A DNA stretch of 64,000 nucleotides, taken from positions 62,001 through 126,000 of the forward strand of contig NZ_JAIWJF010000009.1 in assembly GCF_021654115.1 (NCBI RefSeq), in the 5' to 3' direction. The number at the start of each line of letters is the position of its first letter. The stretch's first letter is position 1. The translations under genes and the position numbers were made by a program. Under the pieces are notes generated by a model, which made no database searches, was not told the origin of the DNA, and saw nothing but the letters and a program-made list of their open reading frames with translations. This document shows, piece after piece, positions 17,717 through 27,784 of this stretch. This DNA is from Furfurilactobacillus milii (GTDB lineage: Bacteria; Bacillota; Bacilli; Lactobacillales; Lactobacillaceae).

Positions 17717-20700
17717 CTAGTGTTTCAATGAATCGTGCTTACGACGAAGACCAAACCAACCAATCAGCGTCGTTAAACCAAGAATACCTAACAGTGCTTC
17801 AAGTTCACTTGCTTCGTTGGTGTCCGGTAAGTGCCGGCCAACATACTGTGGATCAACAGGTGATGAGGCCTGGTTGCCATTAGTCAGCTGACCATTGTAG
17901 CCACGTGCACCGTTGACTCCGGTTGTAGCCACACGAGTACCAGTCGTTGATGACTGACCGTTACCCATTTTGCCATTGGCTGACAATTGGTCATTGCTCA
18001 AACCACCATTTGTAGACGAGGAACCGCCCATTGCTGACGGGTCTGAACTACTGTTATGCCCGGTTGGGTCACCAGCCGTCTTTGGAGGTAGCAACGCCTT
18101 TAGCTGAGCTTCAATGTCAGCAGCCTGCGCAGCCAAGCTATCCGCAAACTCGCGTAACTTATTTGCTTGATCCAACGCCTGACTAGCAGCATCCGAATAC
18201 TTCTTAGCGAGCGTTGGGTCATTTGCTGCCAATGCTTGCTTAGCAAGCTCTTCATCCTCAGCAGCTTGTTTGGCCAACGAATCAGCTGCACTAGCAGCAC
18301 TATTAGCTTGGTTAACTAAGGATTGGGCTTTGTTTTCAAGTGATGACTGACCCTGACTGTGTGCCTGGTTAGCCAAACTTGCTAACCGTTCAGCATCACT
18401 TTGAGCAGTAGAAGCTTCACTAGCGGCCTTTGACGCGGCGGAGGCAGCCTCACTAGCCGCAACACTGGCATCATGGTGGTCTTTGTTAACCGCTTTGTTA
18501 ATATCTTCAAACGTTGCATCAACCCGGCTTCTGAACTGAGCCGCAGCAGCGCTCAAACCAGCAAGCACTGATTGCGCACTCTGAGCTTCTGAAGCAAACT
18601 GACTGGCCGTCTTCGGATCATTCAGTTTGGCGGCGCTCAACGCACTGGACTCAGCAGCACTGGCCAATAAGTTTTCAGAAGCAGCAGCCGATTCAGTACT
18701 GTTCAACTGGCTCATCAATGAATTAGCTTCACTGGCAAGTGATTGAACGGTGCTATTTTGTTGATCCGTTGCAGCCTGACTAGCAGCCACCGTCGCACTT
18801 TGCTGTGTCGACTGAGTTGCGCTGGTAACTGCACTCTTAGCCTGATCAGCAGACGTAGCCGCACTGGTAGCAGCACTACCGTATGAACTAGCGGCCGTGG
18901 AATCGATGCTAACTGCTTTGTTGATGGCAGAGTTCGTCTGGTTAACCTGTCCCAATAAGGTATTTGCAGAAGCTGTCGCATTAGCGGCAACTTTTTCAGC
19001 ACTTTCAGCCGATGCCTTATCAGATGCTGCGGTAACGCTGTCATTTGTGGATGCTGCTGTGGAAGCAGCATCCGCATAGCTCTTAGCTAATGAGGCAGCA
19101 GACTTTGCGATAGAATTCTGATTGTTTAAAGCAGTCATTGAACCTTGGTTCTGCTTATCCATTGACTGCACGTCACTATTGGTCAAATCCGTCTTAGCAG
19201 CGCTGGTTGCCCCTGCTTCTGCAGTGCCTGCACTCGTCGTTGACGAATTCGTAGCACTCGCATTGGAGTTAGCTGTGGAAGCTGCAGCGCTGGCACTTGC
19301 GGCGGCTTCGGAGGCAGCCAAAGAATCAGCTTTTACTTTAGCGGCAATTGAACCGTTCAAATCCTGCAAAACCTTTTCGGCAGATGCAGCAGTGCTTGCT
19401 GCTTTAGAAGCAACTTTTTCAGCTGATACTGCAGAGGCGGCAGCTTCCGAAGCTCCCTTAGCGTCATTCAACGCAGCATCTGAAATTGCTGCCTTGGCAT
19501 AGTAGCTTGCACCACTAGCCACTGCAGCTGCTGAAGCGGCCGTTGACTGTGCAGCAGCTGCTGACGTGGCCCAATTTTGAACAGTCGTATCAGATTTATC
19601 AGTGGATGCGGCACTCTGCGCTGACGTATTCGCATCACTGGCAGTCTTAGATGCATCGGAGGCCGTCTTGTTATAACCTGATGCATTATCTGCAGCGTCA
19701 CTGGCGGTTTTAGCCGAAGCGGCAGCAGCCACACTATCATTGTGTACCGTCTTAGTTAAGTCCGCTAAGCCAGCTGCTACAATCGGTGCAAGACTAGCAA
19801 TACTCGTGGCAACACCGCCCACAGACGACTGCATCTTTTCTGCACTATCCGCGTAATCACTCGCTAATTTGACATCATTGCTCAATGCAGCATTACTAGC
19901 ATCCGCAGAGTATTCTGACGCCGCCTTATTCAGGCTTTGCATCTCTGAAACCGCACTTGCCAGTGACGATTGCAACGACTGCAAACTCTTCATGCTTGAT
20001 TGAACTTTATCATTCCTAGTATCAGATGCACCTAGATTTGCTAAACTACTTTGCGCTGCGGAATTTGCATTTGCACTAGCCGTCGAATCAACAGTATTGG
20101 CAACACTGTTGACAGCACTATAGGCACTCGCCGCCGAAGCAGCATAGTTTAATGCCGCAATTGAGTCTGTTTTGACTGCGTTAGACATCGCCGTATATGC
20201 AGACGAAGCTTGATCCCGCGAATTATCAAGGATGTTTTGCACACCTGCCATAGCTTTATCCATTGATAGTGCTTGACTACCTAATTTTTGTGCAGTCACA
20301 GCATCATTACTAGCTGCCGCGTTAGAAGCTGCTGAAATCAAACTCTGTGTTGCCAAAGCTGCTGAGGCCAGTGCCTCGGAGGCATTAGAAGCATACGCTG
20401 AAGCTGCTGCTAATTTCTTCTTATAATTCTGGACTGAATCATTTTTGAGATCAGTAGCCGCTAATGATGTTCCTTCACTCGCGTACTGACTAATACTGTC
20501 CACACTTGAAGTCATTGAAGATGCACGATTATTAATATCCTGATTAGCCGTCTCAACTGAAGTTACTTGTTGGGAAGCCATTGTGCTATCAATGACAAGC
20601 TGTTTAGCTGCCAGATTAACAACGGAATTAGCAGTTGATTCCATTTCATTCGCAGATGCTACATACTGGGAAAATACTCCACTAAGGTAAGCCGCACCAT

Positions 20701-23179
20701 TGTATCCAAAGTAACTGGCGGTAGTGGCATTATTTTGAGCAGCAGCAGATAATGCATTGTTAACCATGTATGGATAAGTACTACCATATTCATTAGATGC
20801 GTCCGTATAATATTTATTTGCGGCAGTTAGAATTCCTTCCATGAGCGCCAAGGAACTGGAGATACTATCATTCGAAAGCAGGGCTGGCTCAGCACTAATC
20901 AATGAATTGGTCTGATCAACGTATTCGCTAACTGCCTTCGCCTGATCGCTAATAGTCTTTAGTGTACCAGATGCATACAACTGTGTGTTAACCACAGACT
21001 GAGCGGCTTGACTAGCTGCAGTACTATCCGAGGTGACCAAACTTTTTACATTGGCGTACGCTGACGTAGTAGCACTGGCCAATGAATTAGCCTGGCTGGT
21101 ATACTCTAGGGCAAGTTTGTTTTGTGCGGTAGCCTGATCCGCAAAGCCCTTGGCAGCAGCTTGATCATACAGAACCGCAGCACTAGCAGCTTGACTGGCG
21201 TAATTTGAAGCTGCCTCACTAGCGGCTTGCGCTTGTGAAATGAGTTTATTTGCCTGAGCGCCATTAGCAGCGGCGGCTTTGTTATCACCTACAACAGTAT
21301 CATTATGCACATCTGTATTCGCAATTCCTTCAATCATAGAAACATTGCTTTGCGTTTGTGTGTTAGCAGCTGTAACCTTTGGAATTTCACCGGCTGCATT
21401 TTGAGCCTCACCAGCTGCACTATTGGCTGCATTTTGAGCAGCCGTACTGTCAGCGTCAACCCAGCTCTGAATGTTGTTCAAACCTTGTTTGGCGTTGGCC
21501 AAAGCTAATGCTGTTTTATCTGCCAACGTCGTAGCCTTTGCAGCCTGTTCTGAAGCTACACCTGCCCACCTTGCCAGGCCAGCAGTATTGTTAGCAAGGC
21601 TAGCAACGTTGGCAAAAGTTTCGGCTAAAGCCGCACTGTTTGCAGCCGTTTCAGCTTCAGTGCTGTCCGTGGCAGCTGTTGCAACATCGGCCTGAATTGA
21701 ATTATTAGCAGCTGTTACACTGCTGTTCTGTAAGTCTTTACCACTTAAGTTAGCGGCGCTCTGGGCAACGTTAGCAAGATCTGTCCGAGAAGTATTTTGT
21801 TGAGTCGCTGCATCATTTGCCTGCGTCGCATACGCACCTGCAGCCGCATAGTTATCAGTCTCAGCTTGACTACCAACTTTGCCAATCAAATTAGTGATTG
21901 TTGAAAGCTGTGTTTCCACCTTAGCTTTCGCGGTCTCTGCAGCAGTTTGCTGAGCCTTTGCCTGATCAGCAAACCCATTAGCTGCTGTTGTATCACCTGC
22001 TGTTTCGGCAGATGCGGCTTTAGCTGCTAAAGCTTGAGCTGACTCAAAGGCAGCAGCTGCATCATTTGCAGCAGTTTTAGCCGCTGCCTGAGCCGCTGTG
22101 GCTGATGCAACTAGTCCATTAACGTTACCCGAATTGACGTCGGTAGCGGCTGCATTTTTAACACTTGTTAAAGCATCATTAACGGTCGTCAAGGCCTCAT
22201 TGGCACTGGTAGCAGCGTTGCTAGCCGCTGTGACAGCCGCATTAGCCGCTGCCGTATATTCACTAGATGGTGCCGCAGTGGTTGCGTTAGTCGTACCTGT
22301 AGTATCAGTTGTCGTTCCAGTAGTGCCATTAGTCGTCCCTGTTGTCGCGTCCATGCGAACGATTTCAGCAGGCTGGCTAGTGGCGGCCAAGGAAGACTTG
22401 AGTGTATTCAATTCATCATTAGTGATTGCAGCGGCAACGCTGACCACCGTCAAACTTTGTGAAGCCGTACTAGTCTGATCACTGGTTGTAGAAGCCACCG
22501 TTGTCTGTTTCGTGTCTGTTGAGTCAGCGACGGTTTTGTCAGTCGTGGCAGTGGTTGTTGGGGCTACTGCGTTGGTCTTAACAGAAGCAGTCTCTGTTTG
22601 ACTGGCTGAACTAGCTGGTTTAGCGCTAACAGTAGAGCTGGCAGAGGTTGCTGTACTCGTAGCATCACTTAGTGTTGCCCGAGAGCCTAATGTAGCTGGG
22701 TTAATCAGTGTATTCGTCACCGAACCCGGTGTCTGCGCTGGCGCAGAAGCTGGCACAGTCTCACTGCTTACGTTGCTGAGGGTGGCACGAGAAGTCAATT
22801 CTGAGTCGGTCGTTTTACTCGATTGACTAGCCGTTGCATCACTCTTAGCAGTCTCAGAAGAAACAGAGGTAGCAACTGATGTTTGACTACCACTCTGTTC
22901 ACTTTGGGCACTTGCTTGACTAGTTGTTTGCGTCTGACTGGTTGCAGTCGAAAGGACCGCCGAGCCAGCAGATATCGTATTAGTGGCTGACGCAGAACCG
23001 GCTTGCGTTTGAACTGTCGTCGGTGTCTGATCGGCATGCACGTCATCCTGAGTCATTGCCTCGACTAGCCCAAAGGTCAGCAAAGTTAAGCCCGCAAAAA
23101 GCCACTGCTTACCAGCCTTATACATCTTATAATGTTGCTTTTGTGTGTCGGGAATACGACCTAGGCGATTTTCAGTCAT
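17717..23179 (-). CDS. Giant Ala/Ser-rich sortase-anchored surface protein with KxYKxGKxW signal
   Basis: 1820 residues. The N-terminus carries the KxYKxGKxW signal (HYKMYKAGKQWLFAGLTLLTFG), known to direct SecA2/Sec export of serine-rich adhesins. A Ser/Thr-rich stretch (to about residue 290) follows, then a very long Ala/Ser/Asn-rich region. This contains about eight imperfect repeats of roughly 100-120 residues, each with a block like V..DS.AA..AA (VDADSTAAQNAAN, VTSDSTAASQAAQ, VKADSLAASEAAA). It is predicted to be a helical, rod-like stalk. The C-terminus has HLPDTNEASE, a hydrophobic segment and RRKHDSLKH, which is a wall-sorting signal with Asn in place of the Gly of LPxTG. GGAGG is 12 bases before this ATG; an in-frame TTG three codons earlier is an alternative start. 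It is a likely adhesin or glycosylated stalk. Confidence 0.93.
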   Translation of the reverse strand: MTENRLGRIPDTQKQHYKMYKAGKQWLFAGLTLLTFGLVEAMTQDDVHADQTPTTVQTQAGSASATNTISAGSAVLSTATSQTQTTSQASAQSEQSGSQTSVATSVSSETAKSDATASQSSKTTDSELTSRATLSNVSSETVPASAPAQTPGSVTNTLINPATLGSRATLSDATSTATSASSTVSAKPASSASQTETASVKTNAVAPTTTATTDKTVADSTDTKQTTVASTTSDQTSTASQSLTVVSVAAAITNDELNTLKSSLAATSQPAEIVRMDATTGTTNGTTGTTTDTTGTTNATTAAPSSEYTAAANAAVTAASNAATSANEALTTVNDALTSVKNAAATDVNSGNVNGLVASATAAQAAAKTAANDAAAAFESAQALAAKAASAETAGDTTAANGFADQAKAQQTAAETAKAKVETQLSTITNLIGKVGSQAETDNYAAAGAYATQANDAATQQNTSRTDLANVAQSAANLSGKDLQNSSVTAANNSIQADVATAATDSTEAETAANSAALAETFANVASLANNTAGLARWAGVASEQAAKATTLADKTALALANAKQGLNNIQSWVDADSTAAQNAANSAAGEAQNAAGEIPKVTAANTQTQSNVSMIEGIANTDVHNDTVVGDNKAAAANGAQANKLISQAQAASEAASNYASQAASAAVLYDQAAAKGFADQATAQNKLALEYTSQANSLASATTSAYANVKSLVTSDSTAASQAAQSVVNTQLYASGTLKTISDQAKAVSEYVDQTNSLISAEPALLSNDSISSSLALMEGILTAANKYYTDASNEYGSTYPYMVNNALSAAAQNNATTASYFGYNGAAYLSGVFSQYVASANEMESTANSVVNLAAKQLVIDSTMASQQVTSVETANQDINNRASSMTSSVDSISQYASEGTSLAATDLKNDSVQNYKKKLAAASAYASNASEALASAALATQSLISAASNAAASNDAVTAQKLGSQALSMDKAMAGVQNILDNSRDQASSAYTAMSNAVKTDSIAALNYAASAASAYSAVNSVANTVDSTASANANSAAQSSLANLGASDTRNDKVQSSMKSLQSLQSSLASAVSEMQSLNKAASEYSADASNAALSNDVKLASDYADSAEKMQSSVGGVATSIASLAPIVAAGLADLTKTVHNDSVAAAASAKTASDAADNASGYNKTASDASKTASDANTSAQSAASTDKSDTTVQNWATSAAAAQSTAASAAAVASGASYYAKAAISDAALNDAKGASEAAASAVSAEKVASKAASTAASAEKVLQDLNGSIAAKVKADSLAASEAAASASAAASTANSNASATNSSTTSAGTAEAGATSAAKTDLTNSDVQSMDKQNQGSMTALNNQNSIAKSAASLAKSYADAASTAASTNDSVTAASDKASAESAEKVAANATASANTLLGQVNQTNSAINKAVSIDSTAASSYGSAATSAATSADQAKSAVTSATQSTQQSATVAASQAATDQQNSTVQSLASEANSLMSQLNSTESAAASENLLASAAESSALSAAKLNDPKTASQFASEAQSAQSVLAGLSAAAAQFRSRVDATFEDINKAVNKDHHDASVAASEAASAASKAASEASTAQSDAERLASLANQAHSQGQSSLENKAQSLVNQANSAASAADSLAKQAAEDEELAKQALAANDPTLAKKYSDAASQALDQANKLREFADSLAAQAADIEAQLKALLPPKTAGDPTGHNSSSDPSAMGGSSSTNGGLSNDQLSANGKMGNGQSSTTGTRVATTGVNGARGYNGQLTNGNQASSPVDPQYVGRHLPDTNEASELEALLGILGLTTLIGWFGLRRKHDSLKH

Positions 23180-23552
23180 TTTTAGCAATAACCTCCCACT
23201 ATCTTTTGACTAAATTAACAGCGATACAATTGAACATTTAAAACTCAAAAATGTAATTTAGTTATATCTATTAAATGATTATAGTCATCGTCGATTATTA
23301 ATGTAAAGTAATTGTGTTTCGCCTGTTCTAGCGCTGTTTTGAAGAAAAAACAATTGTGCGCAATACAGTTAATTAACGTCCTTAATAAACGCCGCTAGAT
23401 TGGGCTTTGTTACGATATTGAGATGCTTTACTGAATAACAAGTTTTAGCCAGTAAAATATCTAGTAAATTGACAGTCGTTTTTGTCAATTATATTCTTAA
23501 CATTTCCTTAATATTTACCGATTATAAATTCTATTCGTCGCTCTTTACGTAC
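23180..23552. other. AT-rich upstream region of the giant surface gene
   Basis: About 370 bases without a gene. It is strongly AT-rich and must hold the promoter of the surface-protein gene, but I see no hexamer pair good enough to call and no obvious repeat or coding remnant. Confidence 0.5.
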
Positions 23553-23600
23553 AAAAAAGCGTGTCTCATTATGGAAAAATCCATAGCGAGACACGCTTTT
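23553..23600 (-). terminator. Terminator of the 73-residue protein gene
   Basis: Arms AAAAGCGTGTCTC and GAGACACGCTTTT around a loop that itself pairs TGGA with TCCA. It is flanked by T-runs on both strands. Confidence 0.9.
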
Positions 23601-23619
23601 AGTCACATTTACGTATGTT

Positions 23620-23841
23620 TTAATGCTTGTATAAATACGTAAATGTGCCATCTTCATTCTTTTTAAACGTAAATTCATGATCCTGAGTATCTTTTGCTCG
23701 CCAGCGCGTTACACCATAGTGAACAGTATCAGAATCTTGCAAACGGGAAACGACGCCACCAACTAGCTCACGGTCATCACTAAATGATCCCCTGAGCACC
23801 CCTTTTAATACCGGTAAAAAGTCTTCTACATTAGTTATCAT
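23620..23841 (-). CDS. Small hypothetical protein
   Basis: 73 residues, acidic and soluble: MITNVEDFLPVLKGVLRGSF at the N-terminus and a beta-rich C-terminus (YGVTRWRAKDTQDHEFTFKK). GAGGAAG lies about 10 bases before the ATG and a strong terminator follows the stop, so it is a credible single-gene unit. There is no signal peptide despite the surface-protein neighbours. No family is recognised. Confidence 0.7.
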   Translation of the reverse strand: MITNVEDFLPVLKGVLRGSFSDDRELVGGVVSRLQDSDTVHYGVTRWRAKDTQDHEFTFKKNEDGTFTYLYKH

Positions 23842-23978
23842 GACGGGTCACTTCCTCATCTCTTACTGTATCAATAGTGTAACAAATAAGGGCGAGTGTG
23901 TGAACGCTTTCACGAAAATAAAATTATTAATTCTTCATTATCAGTATGTCAATTCGTAAAGTTACTGACGCCAACTAA

Positions 23979-25013
23979 TCAGTGGCGCCGCCGGATGAGC
24001 GCCCATGCCAGCACACCGGCTAAAACAGTAGCCCCGCTTCCGGCTACGATAGCAACATTACGCCACGTATTATCCGGCTTCACTTCAACGGACGACCGGT
24101 TTAAATGCTTGGCTTTTTGTGCTGTGACCTTGAAATTCTTGCTAAACTGCCACCGTCGCTTCTGCGCGACTGCGGTAATCGTTAGTGTATAACGACCAGC
24201 GCTTAATGGTCGGTTCTTCAACCATACTGGAAACTGCATCACCGCATTGGGTGCCAACTGATAACCAACTTGCTTGGTTGTATACAACGCTGTCTGACTG
24301 CCAGCCTTTTTAACCTCACCCGTTACTTTCAGCTGATTAACAAAAGTAGCAGTCTCGTTGTGAATGGCGCCGCTGACAACATTACGTGCATTCACTTGCT
24401 TAGGTTTCACCGTTCCTAATGACAGTTTGGGCGATACCTTGTTCACACTGTTATGCAAAACAATGGCGACCACAAACTGATAGCGATTTTGAATCGCCAC
24501 TGCCTGTTGCTTATTTGACGGTGATGTCGCGTCATCGGCGTCTGCATCACTCAGCGTCAGTCCACCTGCTAATTGCCCATCAAAATGATGTTTCGGCATA
24601 GCTACCTGCATCCGCACTTGGTCATCCCCATTTGGATCAATCGTGATCGGCTTGGCGGGCAGTTTCACTACTTTAGCAAAATAGGCTGGAACGCTGTCAT
24701 CCAGTCGTTCATTATTCTTTCCATACTCCACCACCCCATTTAGGTTCGTTGTGGCCTGCGCTAGGCCAGTTCTCAAATGTAGTGGTGTTTTCTTATTGTT
24801 ATGAATGTTGACGACCAGTGTCGTTTGTTCACTAGGTCCCATTTTAAGATCAAAGTACGTTACTTTTTGATTCACCTGTTGAGTCGGCAAAACGGGCTGT
24901 ACCGAAAAGGCCAGCCCGTCTGCCGAGACGTGAATGCCAAGCAACAGGGTCGTCAACGCAACGAATAGCCCTAATAGCCACCGCCACCGTTTGCCGATTC
25001 TCTTTTGCGTCAT
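23979..25013 (-). CDS. WxL-protein binding protein (DUF916 plus DUF3324)
   Basis: 344 residues. The signal peptide is KRWRWLLGLFVALTTLLLGI with cleavage near HVSA-DG. The extracellular DUF916-like half (LAFSVQPVLPTQQVNQKVTYFDLKMGPSEQ) and the DUF3324-like half (VVAIVLHNSVNKVSPKLSLG to FKVTAQK) follow. The C-terminus has a membrane helix NVAIVAGSGATVLAGVLAWAL and a basic tail RRRH. Proteins of this layout anchor or assemble WxL proteins on the peptidoglycan. GGGAG lies 8 bases before the chosen ATG. It is the last gene of the WxL operon. Confidence 0.92.
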   Translation of the reverse strand: MTQKRIGKRWRWLLGLFVALTTLLLGIHVSADGLAFSVQPVLPTQQVNQKVTYFDLKMGPSEQTTLVVNIHNNKKTPLHLRTGLAQATTNLNGVVEYGKNNERLDDSVPAYFAKVVKLPAKPITIDPNGDDQVRMQVAMPKHHFDGQLAGGLTLSDADADDATSPSNKQQAVAIQNRYQFVVAIVLHNSVNKVSPKLSLGTVKPKQVNARNVVSGAIHNETATFVNQLKVTGEVKKAGSQTALYTTKQVGYQLAPNAVMQFPVWLKNRPLSAGRYTLTITAVAQKRRWQFSKNFKVTAQKAKHLNRSSVEVKPDNTWRNVAIVAGSGATVLAGVLAWALIRRRH

Positions 25014-25047
25014 TTCATTCACTCCCAAATATTAACTTTCATCTTCA

Positions 25048-25836
25048 CTAGTTACCTTGATCGGCATTAACTGCCCCCTGAGCCCCACCCGGAACCGTCG
25101 TCGGGGTTGGGGAATTTGGGTTACTACCATTAGTTGGAATATCCTCTAGTGACCAGTTCAAACTGGTTGTATAAACATCTTCTTCGGGATATGCACCAGT
25201 TGGCACCGTCAACTTAACGCCAGGGTTGTCCTTCGTGCCCCAAGCGTCCGTCCACAGACCATAACCACTGCCAGCTAAAGCATTCATGACAACAGCTTGA
25301 TTACCTGGTAACAGGGCCTGGTCTGTGACACTAACCTCATTAACTGATAGACCTAAACCACTACCAGCTCGTGAATTCGTCAAACTAATTTGAGCGCCGG
25401 TTAATTCTTTTTGAGATTTGGCACTCTGCAATTGACCTTGTTCAGTCACTTTGAGTGTCCAGCCCTTTGGATCGCCGGCCCGCTTATCGGTTACCTGAGC
25501 AAAGTTGGCTGTTTTATTAGCATTATCCATTGAGGCAATATACGTTTGCTTGGCTGGTGAAATCTTGTGGGCGCCAAAGTCAAAGTTTGAAACATAGTCC
25601 AGGGTTAAGGCACCCGTGTTACCAGTACCAGGGTTACTACCATCGCCAGGTTTGGACGGGTTATCTGGGTCAACCGGTGTTTCAGGTGTTTGGTCATCCT
25701 GTGTAAATGCAACGGTTGCTCGGGTAGTTGCCGTCGATGTTTGTGCGGCCATCGCAACGGTCGGCACTGACATGCCAAGACCAGCTGCAGCAAGGCCAAG
25801 CGCGGAAAAGAGTTTAATTTTTGTTGATAATGACAT
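25048..25836 (-). CDS. WxL domain surface protein
   Basis: 262 residues. The signal peptide SLSTKIKLFSALGLAAAGLG ends near AMA-AQT. A Pro/Gly-rich spacer (TPETPVDPDNPSKPGDG) leads into a C-terminal WxL domain with the two hallmark motifs: GWTLKVTEQG (W-T-L) in the middle and SLNWSLEDIP (W-S-L) near the end. WxL domains bind peptidoglycan non-covalently. AAGGAG lies about 8 bases before the ATG. It lies between the long WxL protein and the WxL-binding protein genes with gaps of 44 and 34 bases, so one operon is likely. Confidence 0.93.
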   Translation of the reverse strand: MSLSTKIKLFSALGLAAAGLGMSVPTVAMAAQTSTATTRATVAFTQDDQTPETPVDPDNPSKPGDGSNPGTGNTGALTLDYVSNFDFGAHKISPAKQTYIASMDNANKTANFAQVTDKRAGDPKGWTLKVTEQGQLQSAKSQKELTGAQISLTNSRAGSGLGLSVNEVSVTDQALLPGNQAVVMNALAGSGYGLWTDAWGTKDNPGVKLTVPTGAYPEEDVYTTSLNWSLEDIPTNGSNPNSPTPTTVPGGAQGAVNADQGN

Positions 25837-25880
25837 ATTAATGCTCCTTCTTCTCGTTATTTTTATTTGGTTCAAGTAAT

Positions 25881-27506
25881 TTAATTATTTGCGACACCAT
25901 CTGTCACATGCCACGTCACACTGCCTGAATAGGCCTCACCTCCCTCGGTGCCAGTCGGGACTTCTAGAAACAAGCCGGTCTGGGCATCCCAATGTTGTGA
26001 AATATTCGTTACTGCTGTATATAAGTGATAATCGACGTCATGAATAACCTCGCTAGGATAGTCTCCTTGGGTAGCGACCAAAACTTGATGATTGTTGACT
26101 GGTAGATCTCTGCCTTGCCGCACATAATGCATGGCATCCTGTAACACATCGCGTTCTGGATCGGATAATTGCTGTGACTGATCCGCCGATACCGTTAGTG
26201 TCCACGATCTTGTTCCCTCGCGATTGTCGACAACACTTAATGTGTTAGCGCCAATTTCATCACTATTGACCGGTAAGATTCGTGCTGGCAACTTTTGTCC
26301 CCAAACCTTTTCCGCATCTAATGGCTCATCAGTCGGGTTAAACGTAACCGTGTGTGGTGCGGCAATGGATAACGTAGTAGCCGGTTTATTGGGGACATCT
26401 AGAGACAGCACATAATGCAGTGGGTCACTAAAATTATTACTTTCGTCACCAATACGAATGTTGAAACCGGACAGTTGATCACTATATTGCGGCATATATT
26501 GAGCTGGAATAGTTACGGTAATCTTTTGACGATTAGTGGCTGTGGCGACCGTAACTTCATCAACTGCTTGATATTTACCCGACCATAATTCTAGATAGAC
26601 CAAGTAGCGCCCCGCCGTAGGTACCGTCAAGAATATCGGTAATGCCAACGAGCCACCCGTGTAGTGAACGTAATTGCCAGCAAGCGGATCACCATAATCA
26701 ATCACCGGCGCGCGATTATCGTCAACCGCCCGTGTTTGCGACGAAGTCTTAGCGTGATGGTCGCTAGGTTGTGGTGTTGATTGGGCTTGAGTAGACGATG
26801 AAGCTGTTGATGTTTGAGTCGTTGACTGTTGAACACTGCTCTTATCAAAATTTGCAGCGTTCTTTGATTTTGCTTCATCATCTTGAACAACCTTCAAACT
26901 TGAAATGCTCGAGCTTCCTGTTAACGTACCAGTCGACAATGTACCGGCGCCAGCGGTCTCAGTTGGCGGTAATTGAACGTGCGATTGGTCTTTATTACTG
27001 TTAACTTCACTGCCTTTAACACCAGTTTGCGACTCACTCTTTGCCGTCGTACTGGTCTCATCACTATCACTCGAAGTTGTGGCATTGGCACTTTGAGTCG
27101 ACATTACTGATATCTCCTGAACGGCCAATTGATGCTGCTGGCTATCAAACACCTGAATCGCGCCAGCGCCTGGCGTTAATGTTTTAACAGCAATCGTCCA
27201 ACGTTGCGTTTGGTGCGCAGAAAGTGTCAGTGTGGTTTGTGTTAACTGCTCATGCCAACTTAAGGATGCAGTCGTTTCGTCACCAGTATCAGCGATGAGT
27301 GAAGATGGCAATCTTAACGTTATCGTGGCATTTTGGTCCGTATCATTTTCCGTAACAAACTGAACTTTTTGCGGATTAACTTGAGCACCTGTCGTAAACG
27401 TCACAACCGGACCACTAGCCGCATTTATTCGGCGACTGGGTGTGATAAACAACATCACGATGATCAACAACATACTAATTACACTTAGGCGACGCCAACG
27501 TATCAT
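25881..27506 (-). CDS. Large WxL-type surface protein with DUF916-like N-terminus
   Basis: 541 residues. The signal segment is LSVISMLLIIVMLFITPSRR. An immunoglobulin-like N-terminal part follows, then a Ser/Thr/Gln-rich linker (about residues 145-265), a second beta-rich part (YLVYLELWSGKYQAVDEVT), and a C-terminal WxL-like domain with SWTLTVSADQ (W-T-L) and VTWHVTDG, where the second motif reads W-H-V. It is probably the first gene of the three-gene WxL operon. The variant second motif may mean altered wall binding. The family is clear, but the ligand is unknown. Confidence 0.88.
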   Translation of the reverse strand: MIRWRRLSVISMLLIIVMLFITPSRRINAASGPVVTFTTGAQVNPQKVQFVTENDTDQNATITLRLPSSLIADTGDETTASLSWHEQLTQTTLTLSAHQTQRWTIAVKTLTPGAGAIQVFDSQQHQLAVQEISVMSTQSANATTSSDSDETSTTAKSESQTGVKGSEVNSNKDQSHVQLPPTETAGAGTLSTGTLTGSSSISSLKVVQDDEAKSKNAANFDKSSVQQSTTQTSTASSSTQAQSTPQPSDHHAKTSSQTRAVDDNRAPVIDYGDPLAGNYVHYTGGSLALPIFLTVPTAGRYLVYLELWSGKYQAVDEVTVATATNRQKITVTIPAQYMPQYSDQLSGFNIRIGDESNNFSDPLHYVLSLDVPNKPATTLSIAAPHTVTFNPTDEPLDAEKVWGQKLPARILPVNSDEIGANTLSVVDNREGTRSWTLTVSADQSQQLSDPERDVLQDAMHYVRQGRDLPVNNHQVLVATQGDYPSEVIHDVDYHLYTAVTNISQHWDAQTGLFLEVPTGTEGGEAYSGSVTWHVTDGVANN

Positions 27507-27714
27507 CTGTGCATGACTCCTTTCGCTTTATTGAATGGTTAAATTGTACTGGTTAATGGCATTAACAAACCGTCAACTTTGACTAACGTGATTTCATAAA
27601 TGGGCAATTTGATTTTAGTCAGCTAACAAACTTACTGGCGTCGGTGGCACACTAGTCAATATTCTGACTGCTACCGACTATGAAACCTATTCATTTTGAA
27701 ATCATTGGCGACGT
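27507..27714. other. Promoter region of the WxL operon
   Basis: About 200 AT-rich bases between the WxL operon and the terminator of the upstream regulator gene. No coding sequence is seen and no promoter is confidently assigned. An Mga-type regulator could bind here, but I see no clear inverted repeat. Confidence 0.4.
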
Positions 27715-27753
27715 AAAAAAGTTAAATTCCCACATATGGGAATTTAACTTTTT
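27715..27753 (-). terminator. Terminator of the first Mga-type regulator gene
   Basis: Arms AAAAAAGTTAAATTCCCA and TGGGAATTTAACTTTTTT, nearly perfect, with A/T-runs on both sides. It lies 32 bases after the regulator stop codon. Confidence 0.92.
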
Positions 27754-27784
27754 TAACTTAACTGTGGCAGTCATCAATTAGTGT

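Noticed and set aside
18100-22478. Several 60-126 codon frames within the giant surface-protein gene
   Set aside because: They arise from the biased Ala/Ser codon use of the long repetitive gene read in other frames; no initiation signals or families.
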